64,000 nucleotides of DNA from Sphingomonas sp. TDK1. Its GTDB lineage: Bacteria > Pseudomonadota > Alphaproteobacteria > Sphingomonadales > Sphingomonadaceae. Of the stretch, positions 44,639 to 53,514 are shown in pieces (the stretch's first letter is position 1; each line of letters opens with the position of its first letter). The stretch lies in assembly GCF_001650735.1 (NCBI RefSeq), contig NZ_LXVY01000044.1, positions 186,001 to 250,000 on the forward strand, read 5' to 3'. A program made the translations under genes and the position numbers. The notes below the pieces were generated by a model. That model saw nothing but the letters and a program-made list of their open reading frames with translations. It was not told where the DNA came from and ran no database searches.

Positions 44639-47326
44639 ATGTTGAAGCGTGCGCCCATGGCTCTTGCCCTGCTCGGCTGCGGCGCGGTCCTTCTTCCGAT
44701 TCCCGCCGTCGCGCAGGCGCCGGCGCGCGCGCGAGGCGAGGCTGCCAGCAGCGATCCGCGTACCGTTCTCGATCTCTCCCAGGGCTGGCGATTCCAGTTC
44801 GGCGCTGCCGACGAGGCCCCGGCCGCGCCCGGCTTCGACGATGCGGCATGGCTTCCCGTCACCGTGCCGCACACCTGGAACAAGGTGGGTGCCTATGCGC
44901 TCACGCGGTCGCCCGACGCGAACATGCGCCAGGGCAAGGGCTGGTATCGGCGCACCATCACCGTTCCCGCCGCGCTGAAGGGCCGCCGCCTGTTTCTCGA
45001 ATTCGACGGCGTCTCGAAGATCGCGGATATCTGGGTCAACGGCCGCCATGTCGGCACCCATGCCGGCGCCTTCGGTCGCTTCCGCCTCGACGTGTCCGAC
45101 GTGCTCAAGCCGGGCGGCAACAGCCTCGCCGTTCGCGCCGACAATAGTGCTTCCGCCCCCGGCAGCAGCACCGAGCATGTGATCCCGCTGGGCGGCGACT
45201 TCTTCGTGCAGGGGGGCATCTATCGCGGCGTGCGCCTGCTGGCGGTGGACGATGCGCATATCGATCTGGCCGATCATGGTGGGCCGGGCGTGTATCTGCA
45301 CACCCCGCGGATCTCGGCGGAACGCGCCGAGGTCGCCGCCAAGACGCTGCTGCGCAATCTCGGCACGCGACGCCGCGCGCTGACGCTGGTGACCACCATC
45401 CACGACGCCGCCGGCAAGCCTGTCGCTACCGACCGCGCGCCGGTCACGCTCGCCACGGGCGAGGCGCTGGCGGTGGCGCATAACCTTACCGTCCCCGCGC
45501 CGCACCTCTGGCAGGGGCGCGACGATCCCTATCTCTACCGCGTGGTCAGCGAGCTGCGCGACGGTACCCGCGTGATCGATCGGCAGGTCCAGCCGCTCGG
45601 CATCCGCAGCTTCGCCTTCGATGCCGATCGGGGCTTCCTGCTCAACGGCAAGGTGACGCCGCTGCACGGCGTTTCCCGCCACCAGGACGTGCAGGGCAAG
45701 GGCTGGGCGCTCACGCCGGAGGACCATGCCCGCGACATGGCCTTCGCGATCGAGATCGGGGCGAACACCCTCCGCCACGCCCATTATCAGCACGCGCAGG
45801 AATGGAGCGACGAAGCCGATCGCGCCGGCATGGTCGTCTGGGCGGAGCTGCCCTTCGTGCATCAAGCCAATGTCGACCCCAGCGAAGCCCCGGCGGCCGC
45901 GACGATCGCCAATGCCGAGGAGCAGCTGCGCGAGCTGATCCGGCAGAACGTCAACCACCCGTCGATCCTGCTCTGGTCGGTCGGCAACGAGGCGGATATC
46001 GGCGCCGCGATCGACGCCATGCGCAAGGGCGGCGCGGCAAAGCCGGCCCAGTCCGGCGAGATGCTGCGCCGGCTCGACCGACTGGCGCGCACCGAGGATC
46101 CCAGCCGCCCCACCGTCTATGCCGATTGTTGCGAGGATACGCCCTCCATCCTGTCGATGGAAGGCGCGCCCAGCCTCAACGGCATCACCCAAGTGATGGG
46201 GCTCAATCGCTATTATGGCTGGTATTATGGCGATCTGGACGGCATCGGCCCGGCGCTCGATTCGATGCATGCGCGGCATCCGACGCTGCCGATCGGGCTC
46301 AGCGAATATGGCGCGGGCGGCGCGATGACCCAGCATAGCGACAATGCGCTCGGCGGCCCGGTCGCTGCCTATGGCCGGCCGCAGCCGGAGGAATATCAGA
46401 GCCTCGCCATCGAACGGAACTGGAAGGCGATTGCCCAGCGGAAATACCTCGCCGCCAGCTGGCTGTGGAACCTGTTCGACTTTGCCACCACGATGCGCAA
46501 CGAAGGCGACGCGACCGACATCAACACCAAAGGGCTGGTCTCCTACGACCGCAAGACGCGCAAGGACGCCTTCTATTTCCTCCAGGCCAGCTGGTCGGCC
46601 GCCCCTGTCCTTCACCTGAACGGACGGCGCTACGCCGATCGCGCCTATGCGGTGGTGGATGTGCGCGGCTATTCCAATGCGGATCGCGTATCGCTGTCGC
46701 TGAACGGCAAGCCGGTGGGCGAGGTCGCGTGCCCAGATCGCATCTGCCTGTGGCCGGGCGTGGCGCTGACGCCGGGCGCCAACCACCTCGTCGCCACCGC
46801 CACCATCGGCGGCAAGCAGATCAGCGACGCGCTGGACTGGACCGCGCCCGATCCGCGCCGGGGGGTGTTCATCGACTCCGGCGCGCTGGTCGGCGGGACG
46901 ATGGGCGGCAACCGCTACGGCTCGGACAATTTCTTCCGCGGCGGCACCGCCAAGGTGCTGGCGGGCCGCAACCCCTTCGCGCCGCCCCCCAAGGTGGAGG
47001 GCACCGACATCCCGGCGCTGTTCGGCAGCTATCGCGAAGGCCGGTTCGGCTATGAGGTGCCGCTGCCCGACGGCGACTGGGCCGTCACCATCGCCAGCTT
47101 CGAGCCGGATGCGGCAAAGGGCGCGACGCGCAGCTTCGCCGTCCTGGCCGACGGCAAGCGGGTGATCGATGCCCTCGCGCCGATGCAGGCGGCAGGCGGC
47201 GCGAACAAGGCGGTGACGCGCAGCTTCACCGTGACCAGCAGCGGCGGCCGGCTGGCACTCGACTTCGAGCCGATCGGCGGCGATGCCGTTGTCGCCGGCA
47301 TTGCCATCCGCTCGGCGCGACCCTGA
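44639..47326 (+). CDS. Secreted GH2-family glycoside hydrolase (beta-galactosidase type)
   Basis: An 895-residue secreted enzyme. The signal peptide is MLKRAPMALALLGCGAVLLP... ending AVAQ. The GH2 order is visible: sugar-binding jelly roll (about residues 40-200, ADIWVNGRHVGTHAGAFG), Ig-like domain, TIM barrel with acid/base Glu451 in SVGNEADIG and nucleophile Glu556 in GLSEYGAGG, then two C-terminal beta domains. Beta-galactosidase is the default call, but GH2 also covers glucuronidases and mannosidases. The ATG at 44639 is best spaced from GGGGGAG; the ATG at 44633 is in frame too. It is followed after 17 bases by an alpha/beta hydrolase gene. Confidence 0.88.
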   Translation: MLKRAPMALALLGCGAVLLPIPAVAQAPARARGEAASSDPRTVLDLSQGWRFQFGAADEAPAAPGFDDAAWLPVTVPHTWNKVGAYALTRSPDANMRQGKGWYRRTITVPAALKGRRLFLEFDGVSKIADIWVNGRHVGTHAGAFGRFRLDVSDVLKPGGNSLAVRADNSASAPGSSTEHVIPLGGDFFVQGGIYRGVRLLAVDDAHIDLADHGGPGVYLHTPRISAERAEVAAKTLLRNLGTRRRALTLVTTIHDAAGKPVATDRAPVTLATGEALAVAHNLTVPAPHLWQGRDDPYLYRVVSELRDGTRVIDRQVQPLGIRSFAFDADRGFLLNGKVTPLHGVSRHQDVQGKGWALTPEDHARDMAFAIEIGANTLRHAHYQHAQEWSDEADRAGMVVWAELPFVHQANVDPSEAPAAATIANAEEQLRELIRQNVNHPSILLWSVGNEADIGAAIDAMRKGGAAKPAQSGEMLRRLDRLARTEDPSRPTVYADCCEDTPSILSMEGAPSLNGITQVMGLNRYYGWYYGDLDGIGPALDSMHARHPTLPIGLSEYGAGGAMTQHSDNALGGPVAAYGRPQPEEYQSLAIERNWKAIAQRKYLAASWLWNLFDFATTMRNEGDATDINTKGLVSYDRKTRKDAFYFLQASWSAAPVLHLNGRRYADRAYAVVDVRGYSNADRVSLSLNGKPVGEVACPDRICLWPGVALTPGANHLVATATIGGKQISDALDWTAPDPRRGVFIDSGALVGGTMGGNRYGSDNFFRGGTAKVLAGRNPFAPPPKVEGTDIPALFGSYREGRFGYEVPLPDGDWAVTIASFEPDAAKGATRSFAVLADGKRVIDALAPMQAAGGANKAVTRSFTVTSSGGRLALDFEPIGGDAVVAGIAIRSARP

Positions 47327-47343
47327 CAGGAGCCTTCGTACCA

Positions 47344-48078
47344 ATGCATGCCCAACCCCGCCCTACCCTTGTGCTGCTTTGCGGTCTGCTGTGCGACGCG
47401 CGCGTCTGGCAGCCGGTGCGCGACGCGTTGCCCGCGCATGTCGACGCGCGGATCCTGGCCTTTCCCGGATTCCGCGCCATCGAAGCGATGGCCGCGCAGG
47501 TGCTGCAGTCCGTGCCCGGGCCGCTCGTGCTGATCGGCCATTCGATGGGCGGCAGGGTCGCGCTGGAAGCGGTACGGCAGGCGCCGGATCGGGTGGTCGG
47601 GCTGGGACTTGCCAATACCGGCGTCCATCCGCCCGCGCCGGGCGAGGCCGCCAACCGCCAGATCCTGATCGATCGCGCCCGCGCCGACGGCATGGCGGCG
47701 CTGGCAGATGCCTGGCTCCCGCCGATGATGGGTGCGCCCCAGGATCAGGTGGCGGCGCTGATGCCCGATCTGCGCGCAATGGTCGCCGCGAATGCGCGGG
47801 AGAGCTATGAGGGGCAGATCGCAGCGCTGCTGGCCCGGCCGGATGCCGTGTCGCCGCTACGATCCTATCGGGCGCCGCTGCTGCTGCTGGCCGCCGAACA
47901 GGATCGCTGGTCGCCCCCGGCGCAGCATGCCGACATGCGCGACCTCGCGCCGCAAGCGGTGCTGCATGTGGTGCCGGATGCCGGCCACATGCTGCCGGTG
48001 GAGCGTCCGGAGGTGGTCGCCGGGCTGATCGGCCCGTGGTTCGATGCCCATTGGCCGATCGGCGACAGCGCCACTTAA
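47344..48078 (+). CDS. Alpha/beta hydrolase
   Basis: A 244-residue cytoplasmic alpha/beta hydrolase. The nucleophile Ser67 is in GHSMGG, the Asp in AAEQDRWSPP, and the His in PDAGHMLPVERP. It has the short lid of the esterase/BioH-like group. Substrate unknown. The small gap to the GH2 gene suggests a shared transcript. Confidence 0.88.
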   Translation: MHAQPRPTLVLLCGLLCDARVWQPVRDALPAHVDARILAFPGFRAIEAMAAQVLQSVPGPLVLIGHSMGGRVALEAVRQAPDRVVGLGLANTGVHPPAPGEAANRQILIDRARADGMAALADAWLPPMMGAPQDQVAALMPDLRAMVAANARESYEGQIAALLARPDAVSPLRSYRAPLLLLAAEQDRWSPPAQHADMRDLAPQAVLHVVPDAGHMLPVERPEVVAGLIGPWFDAHWPIGDSAT

Positions 48079-48102
48079 CCGCCGCCCCGGAACGCGAAAC
48101 GC

Positions 48103-48124
48103 CCTCCGCCTGCACCGGCGGAGG
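48103..48124. terminator. Hairpin between convergent hydrolase and receptor genes
   Basis: CCTCCGCC (48103-48110) and GGCGGAGG (48117-48124) pair perfectly around a 6-base loop. A second, weaker stem (CCACCGGG/CCCGGTGG) lies at about 48155-48185. They probably stop transcription from both sides. Confidence 0.55.
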
Positions 48125-48194
48125 CCGGGCGGGCGAAGGGCGCTGCGGTCTTCACCACCGGGGCAACGCGCGCGCCGTCCCGGTGGACATCGGA

Positions 48195-51100
48195 TCAGAA
48201 GCTGAAGTTTGCGCCGGCGCTGAAGTTGCGACCGACGAGACCCGCATAATGCCAGCTGCTGAGGTAGTTGGGGTTGCTGGTATAGGCGCCCGAAGCGAGC
48301 GGCGCGCGCGCATCGGTCAGGTTCTGGACGTTGACGAAGAAGCGGAACTGGTCGTTAACCTTCACCGCCGCGTTCAGGTCGACATAGATGAACGGGCGAA
48401 TGTAGCACTGGTAGCTCTTGTCGCCGCCCTTGACGATCGGGGCCTTGGTGTTGGCGCACGAAAGGTCGATCGCGCCATTGGCGCCCGGCTTGATGTCATC
48501 GGCAGCGACCTGCTTGATCCGACCCACATAATAGGTCGTCGCGGTGAGCGAGAACTTGCCCATTTCAAGCGCATTCTGCCAGTTGCCGCGGATGCGCGGC
48601 GTGCCGCCACCCGAGGAGAGCTGGTAGGGCCCAAGCGTACCGGCATATTTCTGCACCACGCCCGACGGCGTGACGAGGTCGAGGCGCAGCACGCGGGTGA
48701 CGTCGACACGGCTGATCAGGCGCACGTTGTCGGCAACGCGAAGGTTCGCGGTGGCCTGCATGTCGATGCCCGAGCTGACCTGATAGTTGGCGTTGACATA
48801 GGGCACGTCGAACACCAGCAGGCGCGGCAGCGCGTTCGGATTGATGGGATCCGGCGCATCGATGATGTTGCACTTGTAGCCCGGCCCGACCGCCGCGAGC
48901 GCGGCGCAACCGGCGGCCGAAGTGGTCTGCCCGTAATAGGCTTCGATCGCCTGGGCACGCAGCGGACCGCTGACGATCAGGTTGGACTTCTTGATGTTGT
49001 AATAGTCCACCGTCATGTTGAACCAGCGCGTCGGCTTCAGCATCGTGCCGAGCGTGATGCTGCGCGACACTTCCGGCAGGATGTTCGGATTGCCCGTCGC
49101 GCCGCTGCCGATGTTGTACGTGGTCGTGTAGGCGGCGTTGCCCGGGTGGGCGAGCACGAAGGCCGACTTCGGATCCGGCGTGTAGGACGAGAAGCCCGCA
49201 TAGCTGCTGGCCGGATTATATTCCGCGAAGGTCGGTGCGCGGAAGCCCTGCGAATAGGTCGCCCGGAACGACACCTGCTCGATCGGCGTGAACTTCGCGC
49301 CCACCTTGGGCGAGAAGTGGCTGTAGCCCTGCGAATAATGGTCGTAGCGGCCGGACACGTTGAGGTCGATCGTGCGCGTGAACGGCGCGTCGATTTCGAA
49401 GAAGCCGGCGGTCACCGTCTGGTGCCCCTGCGCCGACGAGGTGGTCAGCGCATAATAGGACAGGTCCGCATTCTGGTTGCGGTTCATCAGCGTCTCGCGA
49501 CGGATCTGGAAGCCGCCGCCGATGTTGAGCGTGCCGCCCGGCAGCTCCATCAGCGACTTGATCAGCGAGCCGCCGATCGTGGCGACGGTCGAATAGGACG
49601 GCGTCGTGCGCTCCGGCGAGATCAGGTTGCGTACCGCCGCCGTGTTCTGCTCCGGATTGACGAAGTTGTACGCACCGGTGTTGATCGCGCTCAGCAGGCC
49701 CTGAATGTTGATGAAGCCGCGCTGCGTCACGCTGAAATTGTCACGCGCGTACACGCCGTTCAGGCGGAACTTGAAGCCGTTGCCGAGATCGCCCGAGATG
49801 CCCGCGGTGGTACGGAACACGTCGACATAGCGGAAGCTGCCGGCGGGAATGTCGCCGAACAGATAATAGATGCGCGCGGCGCCGTTGTTCGGGTCGTTCG
49901 CATAGGCGGCGGCATAGGGGTTGTTCGGGTTCAGCTTCCGGTCTGCAGCCGTGGCGCAGTTCACGCCCGACGCGCAGACATAGACCGGCAGCACGATCCC
50001 CGGGCTGCTGGACGCGAGCGCCGCCGAACCGCCGAAGGGCTGGGTCTGGCGAATGCCCGAGGGCGTGCCCATGATGCTGACTTCGGAGTGCGAATAGCTG
50101 CCGGAAGCGAACGCCTCCCAATTGTCGCTCAGCCGCACGCTCAGGCGCCCGGTCGCGGAGTAACGCTGCTGCTTCGGCTGGATGATCGAATATTCGTCGG
50201 GAATATTGTGCGCGCAGCCGGTGCCCTGCTCGTCCTTGGTGGCGACCGTGTAGGTGCCGAAGGGGCAGGAATTCGGGTTGAGCAGCTGATACTGGCCGTT
50301 GATCGGCGCGCCCACCTGGCCGGACAGCGGGTTGTTCAGATCGGTCTGGCGCACGCGGGTGACGACTGCCTGCGGGTTCTGCGCGGTGATCGTGTCGTCA
50401 TTGCGGTTGCGATCGTCGAGGCCGCTGGGGCGCAGGTCCAGCGTGTTGAACGGATAGCCGCGCGAGTGATTGGTGATGTACCCGTCATAGGTGTATTCAC
50501 CGTTCAGGTAGAAGTTCCAGCCCTGCTCGCGATAGTCGCCCACGCCGCCGGTCAGCGTCGCGCGATAGTGCGAACCGTCGCCATGGCCGGTCGTGCCGCC
50601 CTGCACCGAGCCTTCGAGGCCCTTGAAGTTCTTCTTGCTGATGAGGTTGACGACGCCGCCGATCGCATCCGCGCCATAGGTGGAGGACGCGCCGTCCTTC
50701 AGCACTTCGATGCGGTCGACGATGCTGAACGGGATCGAGTTGAGGTCGACATAGGCGTTATGGCCGTCGTCGTTCAGCGGGAAGTTGGCGGAGCGCAGGC
50801 CGTCGATCAGCACCACGGTCGACGACACGCCCAGGCCGCGGAGCGACACGGCGGCACCACCGGCGGAGAAGCCGTTGCGGAAGCCGGTGGAGATCGAGCC
50901 GGCGCTGTCCGCCGAAACCGAGCGGATCGCGTCCTGTGCGGTCGTGATGTTCGCGCGCTGCAGCGTCGCCGAGCTCAGCACGGTGACGGGCGAAATCGAG
51001 CTCGCGTTCGAATCGCGGAACAGCGTGCCGGTGACGACGATCGTGGCGCCCTGGCCACCGGCGGCCGGCGAAGCGGGCTCCGCGGGGGCCTGCTGGTCCT

Positions 51101-51272
51101 GCGCTTCCGGCGCTGCCGCCTGATCGGCGACGGGAGCGGCAGTGTCCGCAACCTGGGCCGGCGTCGTGTCCTGCGCATATGCCGGAGCGGCGATCGCGGT
51201 CAGCAGCGCGGCAGTCGAAATGCCATACCGCAGCGTGGAAATTGCGGAATTCATCAAAATCATCGAGCCCAT
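48195..51272 (-). CDS. Large TonB-dependent receptor without STN domain
   Basis: A receptor of about 1025 residues. A signal peptide (YGISTAALLTAIAAPAYAQ) is followed by an Ala/Pro/Gln-rich linker of about 45 residues, the TonB box region ATIVVTGTLFRD, and a plug (VSLRGLGVSSTVVLIDGLR, RIEVLKDGASSTYGADAIGG). The barrel ends in GRNFSAGANFSF. This branch usually serves peptides or oligosaccharides in Sphingomonadales and Xanthomonadales, but the ligand is unknown. It stands alone on its strand. The start is uncertain among ATGs at 51272, 51263 and 51254. An AT-rich upstream region holds nested inverted repeats. Confidence 0.92.
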   Translation of the reverse strand: MGSMILMNSAISTLRYGISTAALLTAIAAPAYAQDTTPAQVADTAAPVADQAAAPEAQDQQAPAEPASPAAGGQGATIVVTGTLFRDSNASSISPVTVLSSATLQRANITTAQDAIRSVSADSAGSISTGFRNGFSAGGAAVSLRGLGVSSTVVLIDGLRSANFPLNDDGHNAYVDLNSIPFSIVDRIEVLKDGASSTYGADAIGGVVNLISKKNFKGLEGSVQGGTTGHGDGSHYRATLTGGVGDYREQGWNFYLNGEYTYDGYITNHSRGYPFNTLDLRPSGLDDRNRNDDTITAQNPQAVVTRVRQTDLNNPLSGQVGAPINGQYQLLNPNSCPFGTYTVATKDEQGTGCAHNIPDEYSIIQPKQQRYSATGRLSVRLSDNWEAFASGSYSHSEVSIMGTPSGIRQTQPFGGSAALASSSPGIVLPVYVCASGVNCATAADRKLNPNNPYAAAYANDPNNGAARIYYLFGDIPAGSFRYVDVFRTTAGISGDLGNGFKFRLNGVYARDNFSVTQRGFINIQGLLSAINTGAYNFVNPEQNTAAVRNLISPERTTPSYSTVATIGGSLIKSLMELPGGTLNIGGGFQIRRETLMNRNQNADLSYYALTTSSAQGHQTVTAGFFEIDAPFTRTIDLNVSGRYDHYSQGYSHFSPKVGAKFTPIEQVSFRATYSQGFRAPTFAEYNPASSYAGFSSYTPDPKSAFVLAHPGNAAYTTTYNIGSGATGNPNILPEVSRSITLGTMLKPTRWFNMTVDYYNIKKSNLIVSGPLRAQAIEAYYGQTTSAAGCAALAAVGPGYKCNIIDAPDPINPNALPRLLVFDVPYVNANYQVSSGIDMQATANLRVADNVRLISRVDVTRVLRLDLVTPSGVVQKYAGTLGPYQLSSGGGTPRIRGNWQNALEMGKFSLTATTYYVGRIKQVAADDIKPGANGAIDLSCANTKAPIVKGGDKSYQCYIRPFIYVDLNAAVKVNDQFRFFVNVQNLTDARAPLASGAYTSNPNYLSSWHYAGLVGRNFSAGANFSF

Positions 51273-51411
51273 CCCTTTAACGCAGCAGCGACTTTTCGTC
51301 GCTTGCACACACCCATCGCCGGGTGCTGCGATGGGCGCCCGCTAGCATCCGCTATGTTAATGAGCTTTTAAAGGGACACATATTGCAACATCATCCACAA
51401 AGGCGATCGTA

Positions 51412-51446
51412 TACGTATTTTACTTTGCAAATTTCGCAAATACGTA
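51412..51446. promoter_or_regulatory. Nested inverted repeat upstream of the large receptor
   Basis: TACGTATTT (51412-51420) and AAATACGTA (51438-51446) are perfect reverse complements. Between them TTTGC (51424-51428) and GCAAA (51436-51440) form a second, partly overlapping pair. Likely a regulator site or promoter element for the receptor gene on the minus strand, about 140 bases from its start. Confidence 0.45.
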
Positions 51447-51534
51447 CATTTATTGATGAAAAAGAATCTAAATATTTTGTAAATGCATACGAAGACGACA
51501 GGTAGGTGGTCCGGTTTTTGCTGCGCTTGCACAG

Positions 51535-51550
51535 TCAGAAATTTTTCTGA
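51535..51550. promoter_or_regulatory. Palindrome TCAGAAA-tt-TTTCTGA
   Basis: A perfect 16-base palindrome with 7-base arms. Its core GAAATTTTTCTG recurs at 56707-56718 upstream of another receptor gene. Confidence 0.4.
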
Positions 51551-51901
51551 AGCTTCCGGTAGATGGCCCGAAGGTGATGCCTATTGCACGGCAAAATGGC
51601 CCCACACCCGCTGCGGGTGCGCTGTACATGACGGAGCGGCCAAATGCGCCAATCGCCGGGACTTCGTTTCGTCTGGAGGGGCGGCCAAGCCGCTCCCGCT
51701 TTGACATCAATTGCAACCGCTGGAGATCCAGCGACGGATCGAGCTCCCCCCAAGACCTGTCGCAGGCATTGCGTCGGCCCGTCTGATCGCCCCCATTCCA
51801 CCTTCGGCGGCATGCGGAAGGGGCATTGCCCGGCACGATGCGGGTCGGACTTTGCGTATTGGCCGGCGATCCTCCAGATACCGGCGGAAGGAGATGTAAG
51901 G

Positions 51902-52495
51902 ATGACCCGCTTCGTTGTGGTGGTCGACACCCAGGCAGACTTCATGCTCGCCGACGGCGCGCTCGCCGTGGAGGGCGCAGAGGCGCTGATCGCGCCGATG
52001 CAGCGCTGGCTCGCCGCGCTGGACCCCAAGGACACCGCAGGTGTGCTTTTCACCTTCGATACCCATAGCTTGGAACACTATTCCGCTTCTCCCGAGGCCG
52101 AGCAGTTTCCGTTGCACTGCGTTCTCGGAACGCCGGGATGGCGCAACGTGCTGGATGCCGCCGCCGTACCCCCGGGCATTCCGGTCTACCGGCTGGAGAA
52201 GGGGGTGTTCGACATGTGGGCGGAGCCCGATGTCGTCATCGAAGCCATGGAGACAGGGCAGACAGGTGCCCGCGACGCGTTCTTCACCGGGCTCACGGCG
52301 CACGGCGTCACGGATGTGACCGTCATCGGTGTTGCCGCAGACTATTGCGTGCGCTGGGCGATAGACGGGTTGGTCGCGCGCGGCTTCACCGTGACGGTGC
52401 CGCCCGGCCTTACCCGGGGCATCGTCCGACAGATCGATCAGGTCGTGGCGGAGGCATTCGGTGATATGCGAGTCGCCGTCGCGGACGCCGCCTGA
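51902..52495 (+). CDS. Isochorismatase-fold cysteine hydrolase, nicotinamidase-like
   Basis: A 197-residue cysteine hydrolase. The triad is Asp9 in VVDTQADFM, Lys100 in LEKGVFD and Cys149 in AADYCVRWA. The segment FTFDTHSLEHY supplies the Asp-x-His and His pattern that holds zinc in nicotinamidases. It may therefore deamidate nicotinamide or a similar amide, but the family is broad. A very strong ribosome site (GGAAGGAG) precedes the ATG. It stands alone, facing the SDR gene across 254 bases in which I see no gene. Confidence 0.85.
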   Translation: MTRFVVVVDTQADFMLADGALAVEGAEALIAPMQRWLAALDPKDTAGVLFTFDTHSLEHYSASPEAEQFPLHCVLGTPGWRNVLDAAAVPPGIPVYRLEKGVFDMWAEPDVVIEAMETGQTGARDAFFTGLTAHGVTDVTVIGVAADYCVRWAIDGLVARGFTVTVPPGLTRGIVRQIDQVVAEAFGDMRVAVADAA

Positions 52496-52749
52496 GCCCG
52501 GGGGCATCTGTCGCGGGCGCTGCACGAGGTTCCGTGTCGGGCACGCCTGCGACCGAAAGGCGTTTGAGCGGCGTTTTTCCGGCCGCCCGAAGCCTGCCGG
52601 GCAAGGCGCCGGCACGCGGATGCCGAAATCCTCCGCCTGTGGGAGGCGCGCAGCGGACGGCCTGCCGGTCGAACAAGCCGCCTGTGGTTGGGGCATTCAG
52701 GCCTTCATACATCTACCCACGGCTGCGCACGCAATCGATACGAACCCCG

Positions 52750-53514
52750 TCAGTCCGCCGTCCAGCCGCCATCGACGATAAGGCTCGTTCCGGTGACCAA
52801 CGCAGATGCATCGGATGCCAGAAAGACCGCAGCTCCCATCAGATCCTCCACCCGGCCCAGCCGGCCGAGCTTGATCTTCTCGAGCACGCTGCGGCGAAAG
52901 CCGTCGTCGCGCAGGAACGGCGCCGTCATCAGCGTTTCGATGAAGGTCGGCGCGATCGTGTTCGAACGGATTCCGTGCGGGGCCAGATCAAGCGCGAGCG
53001 CCTTGCTCAACCCTTCCAGTCCCCATTTCGACGCGCAATAAAGTGAGCGGTTCGGGCCGCCGACATGGCCCATCTGGCTGCCGATGTGAATCAGGCTGCC
53101 TTGCGTCCCGGCCTCGACCATCCGTTTTGCCGCGGCCTGGGCGACGAAGAAGGCAGACCGAAGATTGAGGTCGAGAACGGCGTCATAATCGGCCGGAGTC
53201 ACCTCCCATATCGGCTTGGGGCGATTGGTGCCGGCGTTGTTGACCAGAATGTCGAACGCCGGCCGGCCGGCGAAAAACTCTGCCACCGCGTCCAGATCGG
53301 CAACATCCAGCTGGGCCGCCTCCGCCCTGCCCCCGGCGGCCTCGATGGCGGCTGCGGCGCTCCCCACTTCGTCCGGCGAGCGCGCGACCAGCGTCACCGC
53401 CGCCCCCGCCTGCCCCAAGGCGGCGGCGAGAGCGAGGCCGATGCCCCGCCCCGCCCCCGTGACGACGGCTCGACGGCCGTCCAGGCGCAAGGACGGCGTC
53501 TGCGGAAGCGTCAT
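52750..53514 (-). CDS. Short-chain dehydrogenase/reductase
   Basis: A 254-residue classical SDR. The cofactor motif is TGAGRGIG near residue 20, NNAG follows, and the active-site Ser (HIGSQMG) and YCASK are present. The start overlaps the stop of the HisD-like gene (ATGA). It is the last of four coupled genes (FAH-family, ABM, HisD-like, SDR) and likely performs an oxidation of a hydroxy or keto intermediate in that pathway. Confidence 0.92.
   Translation of the reverse strand: MTLPQTPSLRLDGRRAVVTGAGRGIGLALAAALGQAGAAVTLVARSPDEVGSAAAAIEAAGGRAEAAQLDVADLDAVAEFFAGRPAFDILVNNAGTNRPKPIWEVTPADYDAVLDLNLRSAFFVAQAAAKRMVEAGTQGSLIHIGSQMGHVGGPNRSLYCASKWGLEGLSKALALDLAPHGIRSNTIAPTFIETLMTAPFLRDDGFRRSVLEKIKLGRLGRVEDLMGAAVFLASDASALVTGTSLIVDGGWTAD

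Larger units (their letters stand above)
51273..51901. other. Gene-free divergent region, AT-rich left half
   Basis: 629 bases between the receptor and the isochorismatase-fold gene, with no convincing gene on either strand. Bases 51370-51550 are far more AT-rich than the rest of the window and hold several inverted repeats (51412-51446 and 51535-51550). Bases 51550-51890 are GC-rich without recognised features until the strong ribosome site GGAAGGAG at about 51887. Confidence 0.6.

Noticed and set aside
43751..47344. Very long open frame (about 1200 codons) on the minus strand opposite the GH2 gene, with similar ones opposite the kinase, the receptors and the first receptor set
   Set aside because: These run antisense to clear genes and have Arg/Ala/Gly/Asp/His-rich sequence without domains. 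Strong G/C third-position bias removes stops from the antisense frames.
51481..51890. Possible transposase remnant in the region before the isochorismatase-fold gene
   Set aside because: Translations in all frames show no transposase motif I can name, and there are no terminal inverted repeats or target duplications beyond short palindromes.
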